From positions 5,580,001-5,644,000 of the forward strand of contig JAJTUQ010000002.1 in assembly GCA_021399445.1 (NCBI GenBank): 64,000 bases of DNA, written 5' to 3'. The notes beneath the pieces are model-generated. The model was not told the origin of the DNA and did no database searches. It was given only the letters and a program-made list of their open reading frames with translations. The first letter of the stretch is position 1. Each line of letters begins with the position of its first letter. Positions 45,013 through 56,146 of the stretch are shown here, one piece after another. The DNA comes from Xylogone sp. PMI_703. Taxonomy: Eukaryota > Ascomycota > Leotiomycetes. The position numbers and the translations under genes were made by a program.

Positions 45013-46612
45013 CTAAGTATGAACCGCATCCAACCTCAAGCTCTTCGGATCTTCAGTATTTTCATCCCCCCATTGGATACTGTATCCGTGCTCATTCAAA
45101 TACGCCTTCCAAGCTTCATCTTCGTTGTTCAACTTAGCACTGATATCCGGTATTATGAACCAGCTAGTGAGTGCACCTGCAAAAGCAAAGGCACTGCCAA
45201 TCAGAAAAACCGCTTGGTTTCCCTTATAAACTGAATCACCATAGCTAGCTAAAATTGGTTTGAAAACCGCCGTACCAATTGCTGCACCTGCTTTACCGAA
45301 GGCGGCGATGATCCCTAAGCATTGGCCACGGATGGAGGTTGGGAAAGATTCGGACGAGGCGAGCACGATAGTAGCTCCCGGGCCAACTTCACCAAGAGTT
45401 AAGAAGAGCCCGTACAGAACAATAAAGAGCCCTAGAACGGATTCGATAGGTGCGAGCGCACCTCCCAGGATGAAACCCAAGATTGACTGGATGAAGAAAC
45501 CTAGAGCCATAGTGCGACGACGGCCAATACGATCGGAAAGTAGGCCACCTATAAGAGCCCCGGGAATATAGAAGCAATTGATAACAGTTCCCCAGCCCAT
45601 ATTCTTCACCAGAGAGTCACCAACATTAAGCCGCTCAAGAATTGTGGATGCAAAAAGCCCGAAGGGATAGCTTATATAGTTGTAAAGGAACCAACCTAGA
45701 GAACATCCCAGCAAAGGCCTCCAGTAGCGTCTGAAGATAGGCCAGTATGGAATTAGTTGCTTTTTAGCAGCTGACTTGCGGTATGCCGTAGAGACAGCCA
45801 TTCGATATCGAAACCAGAAAATCGAGACCGGTGGCAGAATGCCTAATGCCAGAGAGAATCGCCAGACGAAGTCGTAATGCGCGACATTTTGATTCACACA
45901 TAAAATAAGGAGAAGTGGCACGAGACCGCCGAAGACGAAACCAAATGTAGCAGAGAGATCACCAATTATAGAAAATATAAATCCTCGATTCTTTCGTACG
46001 CCGGCTGCTTCATCTGTGGCTTCGGTGGCGCCGGCGCCGGCGACGGGATATTCTCTTGAGAAATGTCAGCGGCTTCATACGTCGTAGTAAAATGAATGGC
46101 TTCAGTTGTGGAACTCACCCTCCTGCTCCTACACCAGCAATTCCTCTGCTGATTACCAGCATCCAGAACATCCCATCTTGTGTAGTACCACTTGAACCAG
46201 CACTCATGGCAATCCCCACCACGAGAATCAGAGTTGTCAACACAGCACCGCTTTTTCGACCTAGGCGATCAGAGATAACACCAAATCCTAGCATTCCTAC
46301 AATCATACCAATGATGAAGGCATTGGATAGGCGCGAGTATGTAGCTGTCGTAAGGTCTGGGTAGAGGATCCCAAAGATCAAGGAGAGGTTGCCAATGATA
46401 GAGGAGTTGAAACCATCTGAACCGATTGCCAATCCCGAGAAGATGACCATGAGTGTTACAGAGAGCTTGGAATATTTCTCCTCGGGTTCTGCAACCTCGC
46501 CATCATTGACATCCAGAGCTTTTTCGTCAGCAAGGACCATGACGCCGTTGTCGGCCTTCTTCACGGCTACATCGTCTCTTCCCTCTTTCGCGTCGCCATC
46601 AGTGGATGACAT
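45013..46612 (-). CDS. MFS transporter of the GIT1/phosphate-symporter type (511 aa)
   Basis: Exon 1 46612-46119, a 64-nt intron (GTGAGT..CTCAAG, CTGAC branch) and exon 2 46054-45013; total 1536 nt. Splicing creates the family motif GVGAGGEYPVAG. About twelve membrane helices can be traced. Loop motifs are DRLGRKSG between helices 2 and 3 and DRIGRRRT in the equivalent second-half loop. The cytosolic N-terminus is acidic. Relatives include glycerophosphoinositol permease and inorganic phosphate symporters as well as metabolite transporters, so the substrate is not certain. The plus-strand frames over this gene are shadows. Confidence 0.87.
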
Positions 46613-47585
46613 TTAGACACTCAGCCAGTAGGTTATGTGATGAGCAGGTTGCTGAACTGGATCAAAAGGTGTACAGGTGGAATTGCACAAAGTTACACAA
46701 TGTACCAGGGTCGACAGAAGGAACGGGGTGCAGGAAATATATCAGTGCATATTGCAGGGCCCGAAGAGACCAGGACCTGGTACCATGTGGCGATGGGGCA
46801 ATCACTCCATCCTTGACAATCAAAGGATCCCTTGATGCTTACTTGCCTTATCGTCGAATCCTGTTTTTGCTGTATGATACCTGCATCGGATCCAGCCGAA
46901 TCACTATAGCGACTTCTCTCAACGTATCGACCTTCTACAGCTTCCCCATTTTTTCTAACTGCCGTATCGTATCTATTAGCCCAACCGTAGCTTACTTACT
47001 CGATCAGGATATGATTCCCATGGCCATCTCTCCAACACTCCAGCTATATGGTGGACGGCGCTTCAACGCCCGGGGTTTGTATCTCTTCAGAGGTGGGGGT
47101 ACGATAAGTTATTTAGAGTTTCAGCGTATTCACTATACTCTCCTCAAAAAGTAGCAGCACTCGGTCTCTTCCCCGTTACCCGCAAAAACGAAACAGCGGG
47201 GACAAAGCGGCCAACCAGTCTAATGTGCTAAGGACTTTGGCTCCACCGTAGTTTGATTGCTACGGTGACTAACCCATAACGTATGCATGCTCACACGGTA
47301 CCTGTTGTGCTTGCCTTATCTGCGCGCCGACTTTTGCGACGGAGCTCTTCACGATCAATTGTTTGGTGTCAAAGCCTTGGTAGCTCATAAAAGGTAGAAT
47401 GACGATGTCTTAGGACGGAAGCGCTTCCTATTGTGGTCTAATTTCACTGCCGTTACGTCTTTCTAGCTTTGCTACAGAGTGAGATTGTATTTTGAGCAAA
47501 GAGCTCAAATACTTCCACTCTTAAAGCTCGATTGTTACTAAGAGGAATATCCAGTGAATCTATCACGATTCAATTAATTCCCAGG
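46613..47585. other. Intergenic, divergent promoters
   Basis: About 970 bp between divergently transcribed transporter and peptidase genes. The frame 46606-47154 (182 codons) has no family resemblance and overlaps the transporter start. Confidence 0.4.
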
Positions 47586-49260
47586 ATGGAAAAAACTCGA
47601 GCGTCCCGTTCCCAGATGGAGGCTCAAGCCTCGCCATGCCGGTGTCGTAGTCGGACCAGCTGGAAGGCAAGGCGTGGTGTGGCGGCAACAGTAATGTCAA
47701 CATTCACATGCCTCTTTTTAGTAAGGATATAACCGCTATATTCAAGTGTCATTATCGCATAGCCTGACCATTTTACCAGATCTCGGGATACAGAACCTTC
47801 AATTCATCTTCTATCTTCGCAGAAATTACCTCCTCCACCTCCTCGCCCCATACTATCGAACAATTCCGCGAATGCTCTATTAAGAACTTCCTATCCACTG
47901 GCTTACACTTTCTTGACTCCGCTGAACCTCCTCCGGTCGAAGAATTTGTTAGCCGTCGTGACAACCTGGCGAAAGCCCTTGTTGCTGACAACGTTGATGC
48001 TTTTGTCATAGAACCAGGCTATACATTCCAGTACTATGCCAATATTAGCCAGAAGGACTGGGAGGTGTGGGAGCCTGAGGAGCGTCCATTTCTCATGGTT
48101 GTGCAGCCGCAAAAGGATGAAGACAGCGGCGCAATTACGGCGAGGACAACTTTTCTCGCACCTTCTTTCGAAGTGGAGCGTGTTCGTCTGTTAGGTATGC
48201 CTTTTGTAGGTGAACTAAGCATTGTACCTTGGGAGGAGCACTGGAATCCATACTCAACCCTGAGGAAATCGTGGGACTCTAGTGCAGTGATATCCAAGAG
48301 AAATGATCCGCTCATCATGGTTGACGAGGAAATGCGTGACTTCATCCAGCGGGGGCTAGGCGTTAATGGCTTTGATGTAATTGGGCTAGGAGGTGAGGTT
48401 GAGAGAGTAAGGCAGACCAAATCACCACGAGAAGTTGAGATCCTTCGTGCCGTTAATACTGGTACTGTTGAGGCAGTGCGTGCCATGAGGTTGTGCCTAT
48501 ATCCTGGCTTGACTGAAAATGAGGTCATGGATGTATTAGATGCAACATTATGGGCAGCGGGACTAGAACCATTCTTCGATATTGTGCTATTTGGTAGGTC
48601 TACTTTCATCCCAAGCAAATAGTACATTTGAATACCTAACACATTGTAGATGAGAATGCATCAAATCCTCATGGAGGTACTAACGGTAGCAAAGTCCTTG
48701 AGCCAGAAACATTTGTGCTCATTGACGTTGGGTAGGAGTGACCTGAATATGTATTCTCATCAATAACTAGCTAACGCTAACCCAGTGCCCATCTCTATGG
48801 CTATTCATCTGACATCTGCCGGACTTTCTTCCCACCTTTCTACCCACGTCCAGCTAACGCAGCAGATTATGAAAAACTACCCGCTTCAGTCAAGCATAAG
48901 CTAGCAGTCTGGGATATCGTCCTAGACGCACAAAGTGCCTCTATGCTAGCCTTGGTTCCGAACAACTCAGCCGCTAGCGTTGATATTGCGGCGCGCGACG
49001 TGATTTCTAAAGCTGGCTACGGAGACGCCTTTACCCACCGAGTCGGCCATGGCATCGGTATCAAAGCCCATGAAAGTCCATATATGAACAAAGGAAACGT
49101 GAATACACTGTTGAAAGCCGGGATGGCGTTCACATCAGAACCAGGTATATACCTAGTCGATAAATTTGGTGTCAGACATGAGGATATATTGCTAGTGAAG
49201 GAGGATGGGGGCCCAGAAATATTAACTGGGACGAGGGCGCAAGGTCCTTGGGATCCATGA
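47586..49260 (+). CDS. M24-family metallopeptidase (Xaa-Pro dipeptidase/creatinase-like), probably membrane anchored (501 aa)
   Basis: Four exons: 47586-47720, 47780-48593, 48650-48731 and 48786-49260; total 1506 nt. The pita-bread domain has the five metal ligands in order: two Asp in FVLIDVGAHLYGYSSDICR, His in HRVGHGIG, Glu in AFTSEPGIY and Glu in GVRHEDILLV. An N-terminal creatinase-like domain precedes it (VDAFVIEPGYTFQYYANIS; PEERPFLMVV; REVEILRAVN). The first 45 residues form a basic tail (SWKARRG) and a hydrophobic segment (VMSTFTCLFLISG), suggesting a type II membrane anchor. A start at the Met coded at 47694-47696 would shorten the tail. Members cleave peptides before Pro, or act on creatine-like amides. 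Confidence 0.83.
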
Positions 49261-49630
49261 AGAACAATAAGTATAAAAATTTAAGCGTATATTGATCAAT
49301 ATACTTTTCTATCACTGTCGTGGTTTGCTGAGCCTACTAAGGTATGGATTTACTAATTCATCCAGATGGCAGCTTTCTAGTGGAACTATATTTCCATTTC
49401 ACCTAATTCCAAGAGACTCCATCTATAGCCTCATTAAGTGTTTAAGGCTTGTATTATCAATTAGCATCTCACGAGTAATGATGCTTTGACTTTCACGCCC
49501 CTGATATAGACTTATTAGTCAACCGTAGCCGATTTTTCTACACCGGTTCTCATGAATAAGTATTCTGGATTAGGCCTCTAGCTTCAAGCAATAACATCTA
49601 CCTCACGCACTTTCATCGGAAGCGATATCT
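49261..49630. other. Intergenic between convergent genes
   Basis: A 370-bp AT-rich gap holding the 3' ends of the peptidase and regulator genes. No gene seen. Confidence 0.5.
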
Positions 49631-52358
49631 TTAAAAGTAGCCCCCGCTATATGTAGTCCAGTCTGAATTGTCGTGGTGGAGTGCGACGTGAGGGTCGAGT
49701 CCTAGCAATACAGCCCGCATTTCCGGATCTATAATGTCCTGATCCAATGTCCAATCCGTACCGACATTGAAATTCTGCCCTGGAAAAGCAGGTAGTCCAT
49801 CAAGATTTGCTTCTACATAGGATGCCATATTGTACGAACTTCCCTCCATTTGCTGTGATTGTAGCGGGAGTTGCTGTCTACCAGTGTGATGTGGAAAACT
49901 TATGCTCGGTGAGAATTGTTGTTCATTGTATGGACTATGAAGTGGCTGTACTATTGCTGGAGCTGGTTGCGTTACCAAAGGATGTATCGTTGTATCCATA
50001 GAGCTGGATACACAGCCATTTCCTGGAGGAGGTGGCAGAAAGAGTGTTTCCAAGTATCGTTTCGAACGACGCTCTAGGATTGCTTCCATATGCTTCTTGA
50101 TAATTTCAACGCTTCTATTCAGACCAGGCATACCGACTGCGGAGTGTTGTAGGACTGCTAAGAAAGATCTCAGTTCCAGCTTTTCTGGAGAAGGGAAGTT
50201 TGTGCAGGGCAAGGAGATTGTTTGTTCTTCTTGCAACTGAAAACGGAGTACGGTAATCGTAGCACCAATATAAGTGCTATAGCAATTTAGATAGCTTGTA
50301 TGGACATAACCAAAAGTGGCTGTGAGTAGCTCAAGAAGATCATGCATACTAGCTGTAGCACCTATACATATCTGATATGACCGACATACTGCTGGATTGC
50401 TGAAGTCTGTTGCTCCAATTATGAATGGCCGGTGGAGGAGGATGAGTGTTGCATTATACAACAGATTCAGCGAGACTATGTGAAGTGGTGGGCTAAGTTG
50501 AGGGAGTCTCCTCACATTGAGACGTAAAAAGTCGGGTAGCTCCATCCACCACCTTTGAAGAGAAGATGATATACGAACAAATGCAGAGTTCTTTGCGGTT
50601 TGTGAATCCGAACTAGAGGAGGATCGCTTTGAGGATGCTGTTTCACTGTCTGAACGACATTCTGCAGATGAACTATAGATCTCGAGCATGATAGCACTTA
50701 GGATCATGGAGAGCTTAGATAGCCATGTGAAGCATGATATCATGTAGCCTTTTTGTGGAGAATATCGAGTCCTAGCTGAAACATCTTCACGAGAATCAAA
50801 TCCGTAGTACGGCTCCCAAAGGTCGTTTTCCAAAAAGTTATTGGCTGGTCGTTGTATTAGTAACTTCACACCTCATATGGATATATATGTCTGGCTTACT
50901 AAAGACTGGAGGATTAGATTCTACATGCAAGGTAAAAGCTGGCATACGTCCGAGATACAAGCTTATTGCCTTATCCCACGTATAGCAACTCCAGAAAAGT
51001 CTCTTGCGCACTTCGATATCCTCAGCAGTTAGATTCTTTACATAAACGCGTAGAGTTTCCCCTGGAAGATGGATGCCAAGATCAATAGCAATTCTAAAGG
51101 CCATGCCAGAATAAAGCCAGGCTAGATTAAGATCAGTTTTCATTAATATATGAGTTCTAAAAGTTAGCTTACCTTGAGAAGAATTCCCGAATGCCATTTC
51201 TCTAGCTGATTGTTGCAGAAGCGCCTGGATTGTAGGTAAGGAGCTTGGTTTTGTAACCCTCAAGGCCAAAGACATATGGGCTTGCTCTGTCAATGCAGTC
51301 ATGATTCGACTTGCAGTTTCCTTGTCGCGAGAACTTCGTAGTCCGTACCTTGCGCTGTGTGCGAGAAGCACTTTCAACAGAGTCTCCGAAAAATACGGCC
51401 CGTCTGGCTCTTCTGGTGATCTGGAGGCCATTTCTCCTATTAATTATATGTTAGTACTTCAATCAAATTATAGATAAATCTCAGGTACAGAGCACATACT
51501 CGTAAAGGAAGGACGGTCCACAAACATAAACATAGGGTGGATCCAGCACCAATAATATTTCAAGAACTCTCGGCCTTCATGTCCTGGAACCTCACTTTGA
51601 ACAGCAGCTATATTCCTCACCACCATAGAATCTAACTCCTTAGGGGTACCAAGGTTGGTGAGTAAAGTGGCATTTCCCTGGTCATCTGCAAACTGAGGAG
51701 TAGCAGGAAACGAGTTTACATTTTTACCTGAGCTAGAGGGCAGAGAGTGGCCATACGAAGGAGCTTCATGAATGGCAGAAGTGGAGTTATGATAAGCAAC
51801 TGCTCCGTGCCTATCAATACTGATATCGAATATCCAGCGGCCGTTAGCCCTCTGACTTTCATGACTCTTTTCTGGTAGCTGCTGCAAAGTTGGCCGCTGT
51901 ATATTAACATCTTGTATTGAGCGAGGCGTGAACGGCGCTAGATATTGTCCCTCAGGTCGATCTACTTCTAGTCGTTCATTTTGAGCGTCCTAGAGGGTAT
52001 ATGTTAACATGTATCCGCCTTTTGGAGTTGTAGTATAGCTACCAGGTTGTCCGAATCCAGCTCAGTTGTAGAGTTCTTCTCACGTAGAAGTCTCTCAATT
52101 CTTGCTTCTAGAGATCTAACATAAGCTAGTGAGGGAGGTTTGTCGTAATGGCATGAGGATTTGTGTGCTTTGCATGCTGAACATTGAGGTTGGCGACTGT
52201 CACATTTTGTCTGCATAATCCTATTAGTGAGAGTCTGACTCCGGTGGTAGTATTATCCAAACCTTGCGCCGCCGACAAGTGCTACAGACTGCCCTCCGCC
52301 GGCTGCGGCCGGGGTTGGATGCAGACGTATGTGACTCTATCAACTCTATCACATCCAT
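49631..52358 (-). CDS. Zn2Cys6 transcription factor with fungal-specific regulatory domain (817 aa)
   Basis: Six exons: 52358-52263, 52210-52043, 51989-51500, 51436-51173, 51121-50900 and 50844-49631; total 2454 nt; introns 51-63 nt. The first intron splits the DNA-binding motif. After splicing, six Cys at 25, 28, 35, 42, 45 and 52 give CX2CX6CX6CX2CX6C with a basic RRRK between. A dimerisation-like helix follows (LAYVRSLEARIERLL). The middle region shows PF04082 features (EFLKYYWCWIHPMFMFVDRPSF; SSQAWLYSGMAFRIAIDLGIH; RLFWSCYTWDKAISLYLGR). The C-terminus is Gln/Pro-rich. A longer start at 52478 is possible. Position next to SDR, hydrolase and permease genes suggests it controls them, which is inference. 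Confidence 0.88.
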
Positions 52359-52867
52359 TACCCTGCCTCTGCAATTACTTGCATGATTGCGAATGCCCCT
52401 TACTTTCCCTATGGTAACATACCAGCAATAAAGGCGAGTTTCCGAGGGAGAATTCCCGCAGCTAAGAACCAGGATCACAATGCCTTCAGGACAAACTCCG
52501 AATGCCCAGAAATAGGTTTAGTCCGCGACAGTTAGCAGGTCCACAGCAAAAGCTGCTGACTCGACCAGAATCTAGAGGACAGCGGAGAGGGATTTGTCCG
52601 GATCTCCAGCCAGAAAATATGGCATAAATAGGCGATTACCCGCGGACTTTGGCCGAAAAGTTCGGTAATAATTGCCCTATTTCTCTAGCCTAGATTCTCC
52701 ACCAACGCGCGCTCAAGCATCGAGAACAGGAAGCGTTTCAAGGTAAAGACAGAAACAGAACAAAACAGAACAAAACAAAACATAAGAGTACGAAAAAATT
52801 GATAATATCAATCTTTGATTTTTGTATAATAACTACCTAGTACAAGATTATGGCGCAACTTGTAGTA
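52359..52867. other. Intergenic between regulator and SDR gene
   Basis: A 509-bp gap upstream of the regulator (minus) and after the end of the SDR gene (minus). It includes an ACAAAACAGAACAAAAC simple repeat near 52755-52780. No gene seen. Confidence 0.45.
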
Positions 52868-54014
52868 TTACAACTTACTATTTAGAATTCCAGTATTTTT
52901 CTCAGCCAGCGTATCCGCTTTCAACGCAGGTCTATCTGCTTTCCCAGCTGTTGTCTATCATGCCCATTAGTATCCATTCTGAAGTCTGAGATATAAACTG
53001 GTATAACTTACTCCTCCATCAACAGGCATAATTAGTCCTGTAATCCATTTGGCCTCCTTGCTGCACAGAAACAATATAGCTAGCGATGGTCAGAGCAAGC
53101 CAAGCTTTAGGTAATGCTAAAGTATTGTTAACTCACCATATCCAACGTCCCAAGCAGTTCCTTCTTTCTTCATTAAATTCTGGTTGATCCTGGCTTGACG
53201 CATTTCATCAGTCATGCCTCTACCTCGTACCATAGGTGTGAAGACCATTCCAGGTGCCACACAATTGACTCGGATATTCTCGAGGCCATGCTGTGCAGCC
53301 ATTGCTCGAGTCATCTGGATAATAGCGCCTTTTGTTGTAGGATATAGAAGACTGGGATTTCCGCCAAGTACTTCCAAAGAATTAGCCTGATAGTACAAAC
53401 ATACTAAGAATTTACACCTACGTCCGCTAACGGAAGACATATTGACAATGGCGCCTCTTCCATTCTTCCTCATTTCCGGGATAGCGTATCGGCTCATCAA
53501 TACCATGCTGGTAAGGTTTATGCGAAGGTCTCTATCCCAAGCCTCCATACTGACTTTGGTGGCATCGCCCATTGCACCACCTACACCGACTACTCGTCCG
53601 AATTTCAAAAGTCAGTGATAGCCACAGTATAATGAGAGACTTCATCACTACGTACCGACATTCACCAGAATATGAACCGTCCCAAATAACTCAACTGTCT
53701 TGGCTACAGCATTTTTACAGGACTCTTCATCGGTGACATCTACTTGGATAACTTCGCTAGTTCCGCCTTCTTCATCAATCATTCGCTTTGTCTCTGCTGC
53801 CCATTCGACATTATTATCTAGTAACGCAACTTTGGCGCTATGTCGCGCAAGTAATATGGCCGTTGCTCTTCCATTTCCGATTTCTCCTGCGGTCAACTTA
53901 GTTTCACCGAGACAATTAACAAGCTGTAATACTTCTCCTACCTGCGAGTCGAGATCCGGCTCCTGTTACAATAGCAACGTCGCCCGTAAAATCAAATGCC
54001 TTTGGAGGTGCCAT
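52868..54014 (-). CDS. Short-chain dehydrogenase/reductase (286 aa)
   Basis: Six exons: 54014-53942, 53886-53656, 53589-53422, 53370-53137, 53079-53012 and 52954-52868; total 861 nt. A classical SDR with N-terminal cofactor loop VAIVTGAGSRLAGEIGNG, an acidic residue after the second strand (KVALLDNN, suggesting NAD(H)), the NVVGVGGA strand in place of NNAG, the catalytic Ser in NMSSVSG and Tyr-x3-Lys in YPTTK. The end is LIMPVDGG followed by a Lys/Asp-rich tail. The gene order (regulator, SDR, dienelactone hydrolase, permease) suggests a catabolic unit. Introns are unusually dense. Substrate unknown. Confidence 0.87.
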
Positions 54015-54681
54015 TGAGTCGTTATCTCTAGAAACACCATTAGGGCTACTCCAAACATCGGATTATAGTTCCCGCAAGATGATCGACTTACCAATTATCT
54101 AGCTACGTGTTAAGATTTAATTCAATTGAAGATGAACTATCTTTTAAGTTTAATATACATATGGCTTTGTATTATTTAGCTAGCACACGCTCTTATACGT
54201 TGAACCGGCAACATGTTCCGAGTTCTCCATATACAATTTCCATTACATCTCCATGTTGTACAACAGACGGGGATGTATGACCAGTGATGACTAGTCAATC
54301 AGAGCTCATGTCAGAGTGCGGGGGCACCCTGAGCTCCAGAAGCGGAACAGCAAAAGTGGATGCTCGGTGATGCGCCTGAAGGTTATTCCCGGAGAGACTC
54401 TCGCTGATCCTAAGTATCGGCCACTCGCCGCATACGCGGAAATCGGTTTCCCGCCACAATCAGATTGTCTGAGCCTTTGCTTTCTATACCGTGAAGGAGA
54501 CTGGACGCTAATAGCTTACAATTTGGGAGCTTTATAGGTAGTTTATATGAAGAATCATTTAAGATTTGTGAATTTAATCAACCAAGTATCTTTGGTGAAG
54601 TTATCATTGGAAGAGAGCAAGTGTATTAGACATATCAAGCTATGATTACTCTGCCATCAGAAAATACATGTCCTTCCCAGA
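54015..54681. other. Intergenic
   Basis: A 667-bp gap between two minus-strand genes. The frame 54316-54537 has no family resemblance. It should contain the SDR promoter and the hydrolase 3' end. Confidence 0.45.
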
Positions 54682-55725
54682 TTACAGTTTTCCCTTTGGT
54701 ACATCCGTAGTTTTCTGTGATAACCAAAAATCAATCCAGTTAATGATACCTCTAAGACTTTCCTCTTTTGTGTACCCTTAGAGATTGTCAGCGTTTGAGT
54801 AAAGCACAAGTCAGATTACCCGTATCACTTACGTTCGTAAGGATCATCCATGTTTCCACGTAGAGCAAAGCCATGTTCTACTCCAGAAAATAACTGTACT
54901 TGATACGTTTTCTTCTCGCTCTGTAGAATGTCAATTGCCCTCCGCCGAGATGCTGTGTCGAAAGTATGGTCGATTTCTGAGCAGGAGAGAAAGAGCGGTG
55001 CTGCCATGTCTGTAAATAGGTTGAAAAATAAAATTGGGCTTATTGAGAGGGCCTACATTTCAAGTTGAAGAAGTGGTGCTCTTTCAAGAAGGCTGGATGG
55101 GCAAAAGCTCCAGCGGTGACAACATCGCCAGCAAGCTGGTCACAAACGTAAGGAGCACCAAAGCAATAGCTAGCAGAAAATTAATAATTGACACCTGCAG
55201 TTATTTCAAGTTCTGTGATACCTACCCAACACAGGCATATTTTGTAGTAGGCTTTCCGTACTGCTCCGTTACTGCTTTGACCCATTTAGGGACAGCCACA
55301 TTAGCGAACGCAGTGTGCTTCCTCTTCCATTCTTCATAATCGAAGGTAGGATCAGAATTGTCAAGTCTGTCTTTCCTGTGTTTCCACACGGGGTCCTAGA
55401 AATATCAATGATATTGAGTTAGTATTTCTTGTGACGAATGCAATGACCATTTGAGACATACACCGCGAAAATAGTCTAGAGCGAGCACCAAGTATCCAGC
55501 ATCGGCAAACCCATCAACGATCAACTGTCCATTTGTAAAGATTCCATATACGTCAGGGAAATAGAAGATAATATTTCCATTTTCTTTATCTTTAGGCGGG
55601 GTAGTTATGTAGGTTTCGACGTCCGCAATTGTTGCGAAGGTGCCTCTTGGTTCCCCTTTGTGGATAGTGCCTTTTAGACAGCAAGCACCGGAAGGCTTTG
55701 CGAGATAACCGTCTGAATCAGCCAT
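54682..55725 (-). CDS. Dienelactone hydrolase family protein (272 aa)
   Basis: Five exons: 55725-55462, 55395-55226, 55169-55057, 55009-54833 and 54776-54682; total 819 nt. An alpha/beta hydrolase of the DLH type: GNIIFYFPDVYGIFTNGQ and GYLVLALDYFRGDPVW early, the nucleophile Cys in CVGYCFGAPYVCDQ, the Asp in CSEIDHTFD and the His in FSGVEHGFALRG. It has the fungal DLH ending EESLRGIINWIDFWL. Bacterial relatives open dienelactone in chlorocatechol breakdown; fungal relatives act on varied lactones. The upstream region is shared with the divergently transcribed permease gene, suggesting joint control. Confidence 0.9.
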
Positions 55726-56146
55726 GGTGCACAAGACAAGTAAGTAGTCGCGTAATGTAACCGCCCAGAGTATGAAGCTCTCTTTTACCGTAACTGATGG
55801 GTTAATGTAAGGGCGGAACCATGCTTCATATTTTATAGTCCCGGCGAGTGGCCGGTGGCTGACTTACAGTGGATCTACTTGCCTTCATCCCCGCATTCCT
55901 GGCAAAACTCCGTACTCGCCCCCATGTTTCTCCAGCTTCTCCAACTCCCATCCCCTCGCCTATCGCCTACTGGCCCCAATATCATAGCTTGACTATACAT
56001 GAATATAAGATGCCGATAATGCTACTCTCCTAATTTGTCTTTGCTGCAATCTGCAGGCGTCTATCCAGAGCTTGAACTACGTTCTGTGGTTGCGAAACTC
56101 TGAGTCTTGTTTACTCTAACTTGTCAACGGCTTTCCATCCGTAGCA
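55726..56146. promoter_or_regulatory. Shared divergent promoter of the hydrolase and permease genes
   Basis: A 421-bp interval between two ATGs pointing away from each other. No operator can be named with confidence. A candidate regulator is the Zn2Cys6 protein coded at 49631-52358. Confidence 0.5.

Noticed and set aside
46606..47154. 182-codon plus-strand open frame
   Set aside because: It overlaps the start of the MFS transporter on the other strand and its product resembles nothing.
54316..54537. 73-codon open frame between the SDR and hydrolase genes
   Set aside because: No motif, no homolog recognised, and no plausible partner exon.
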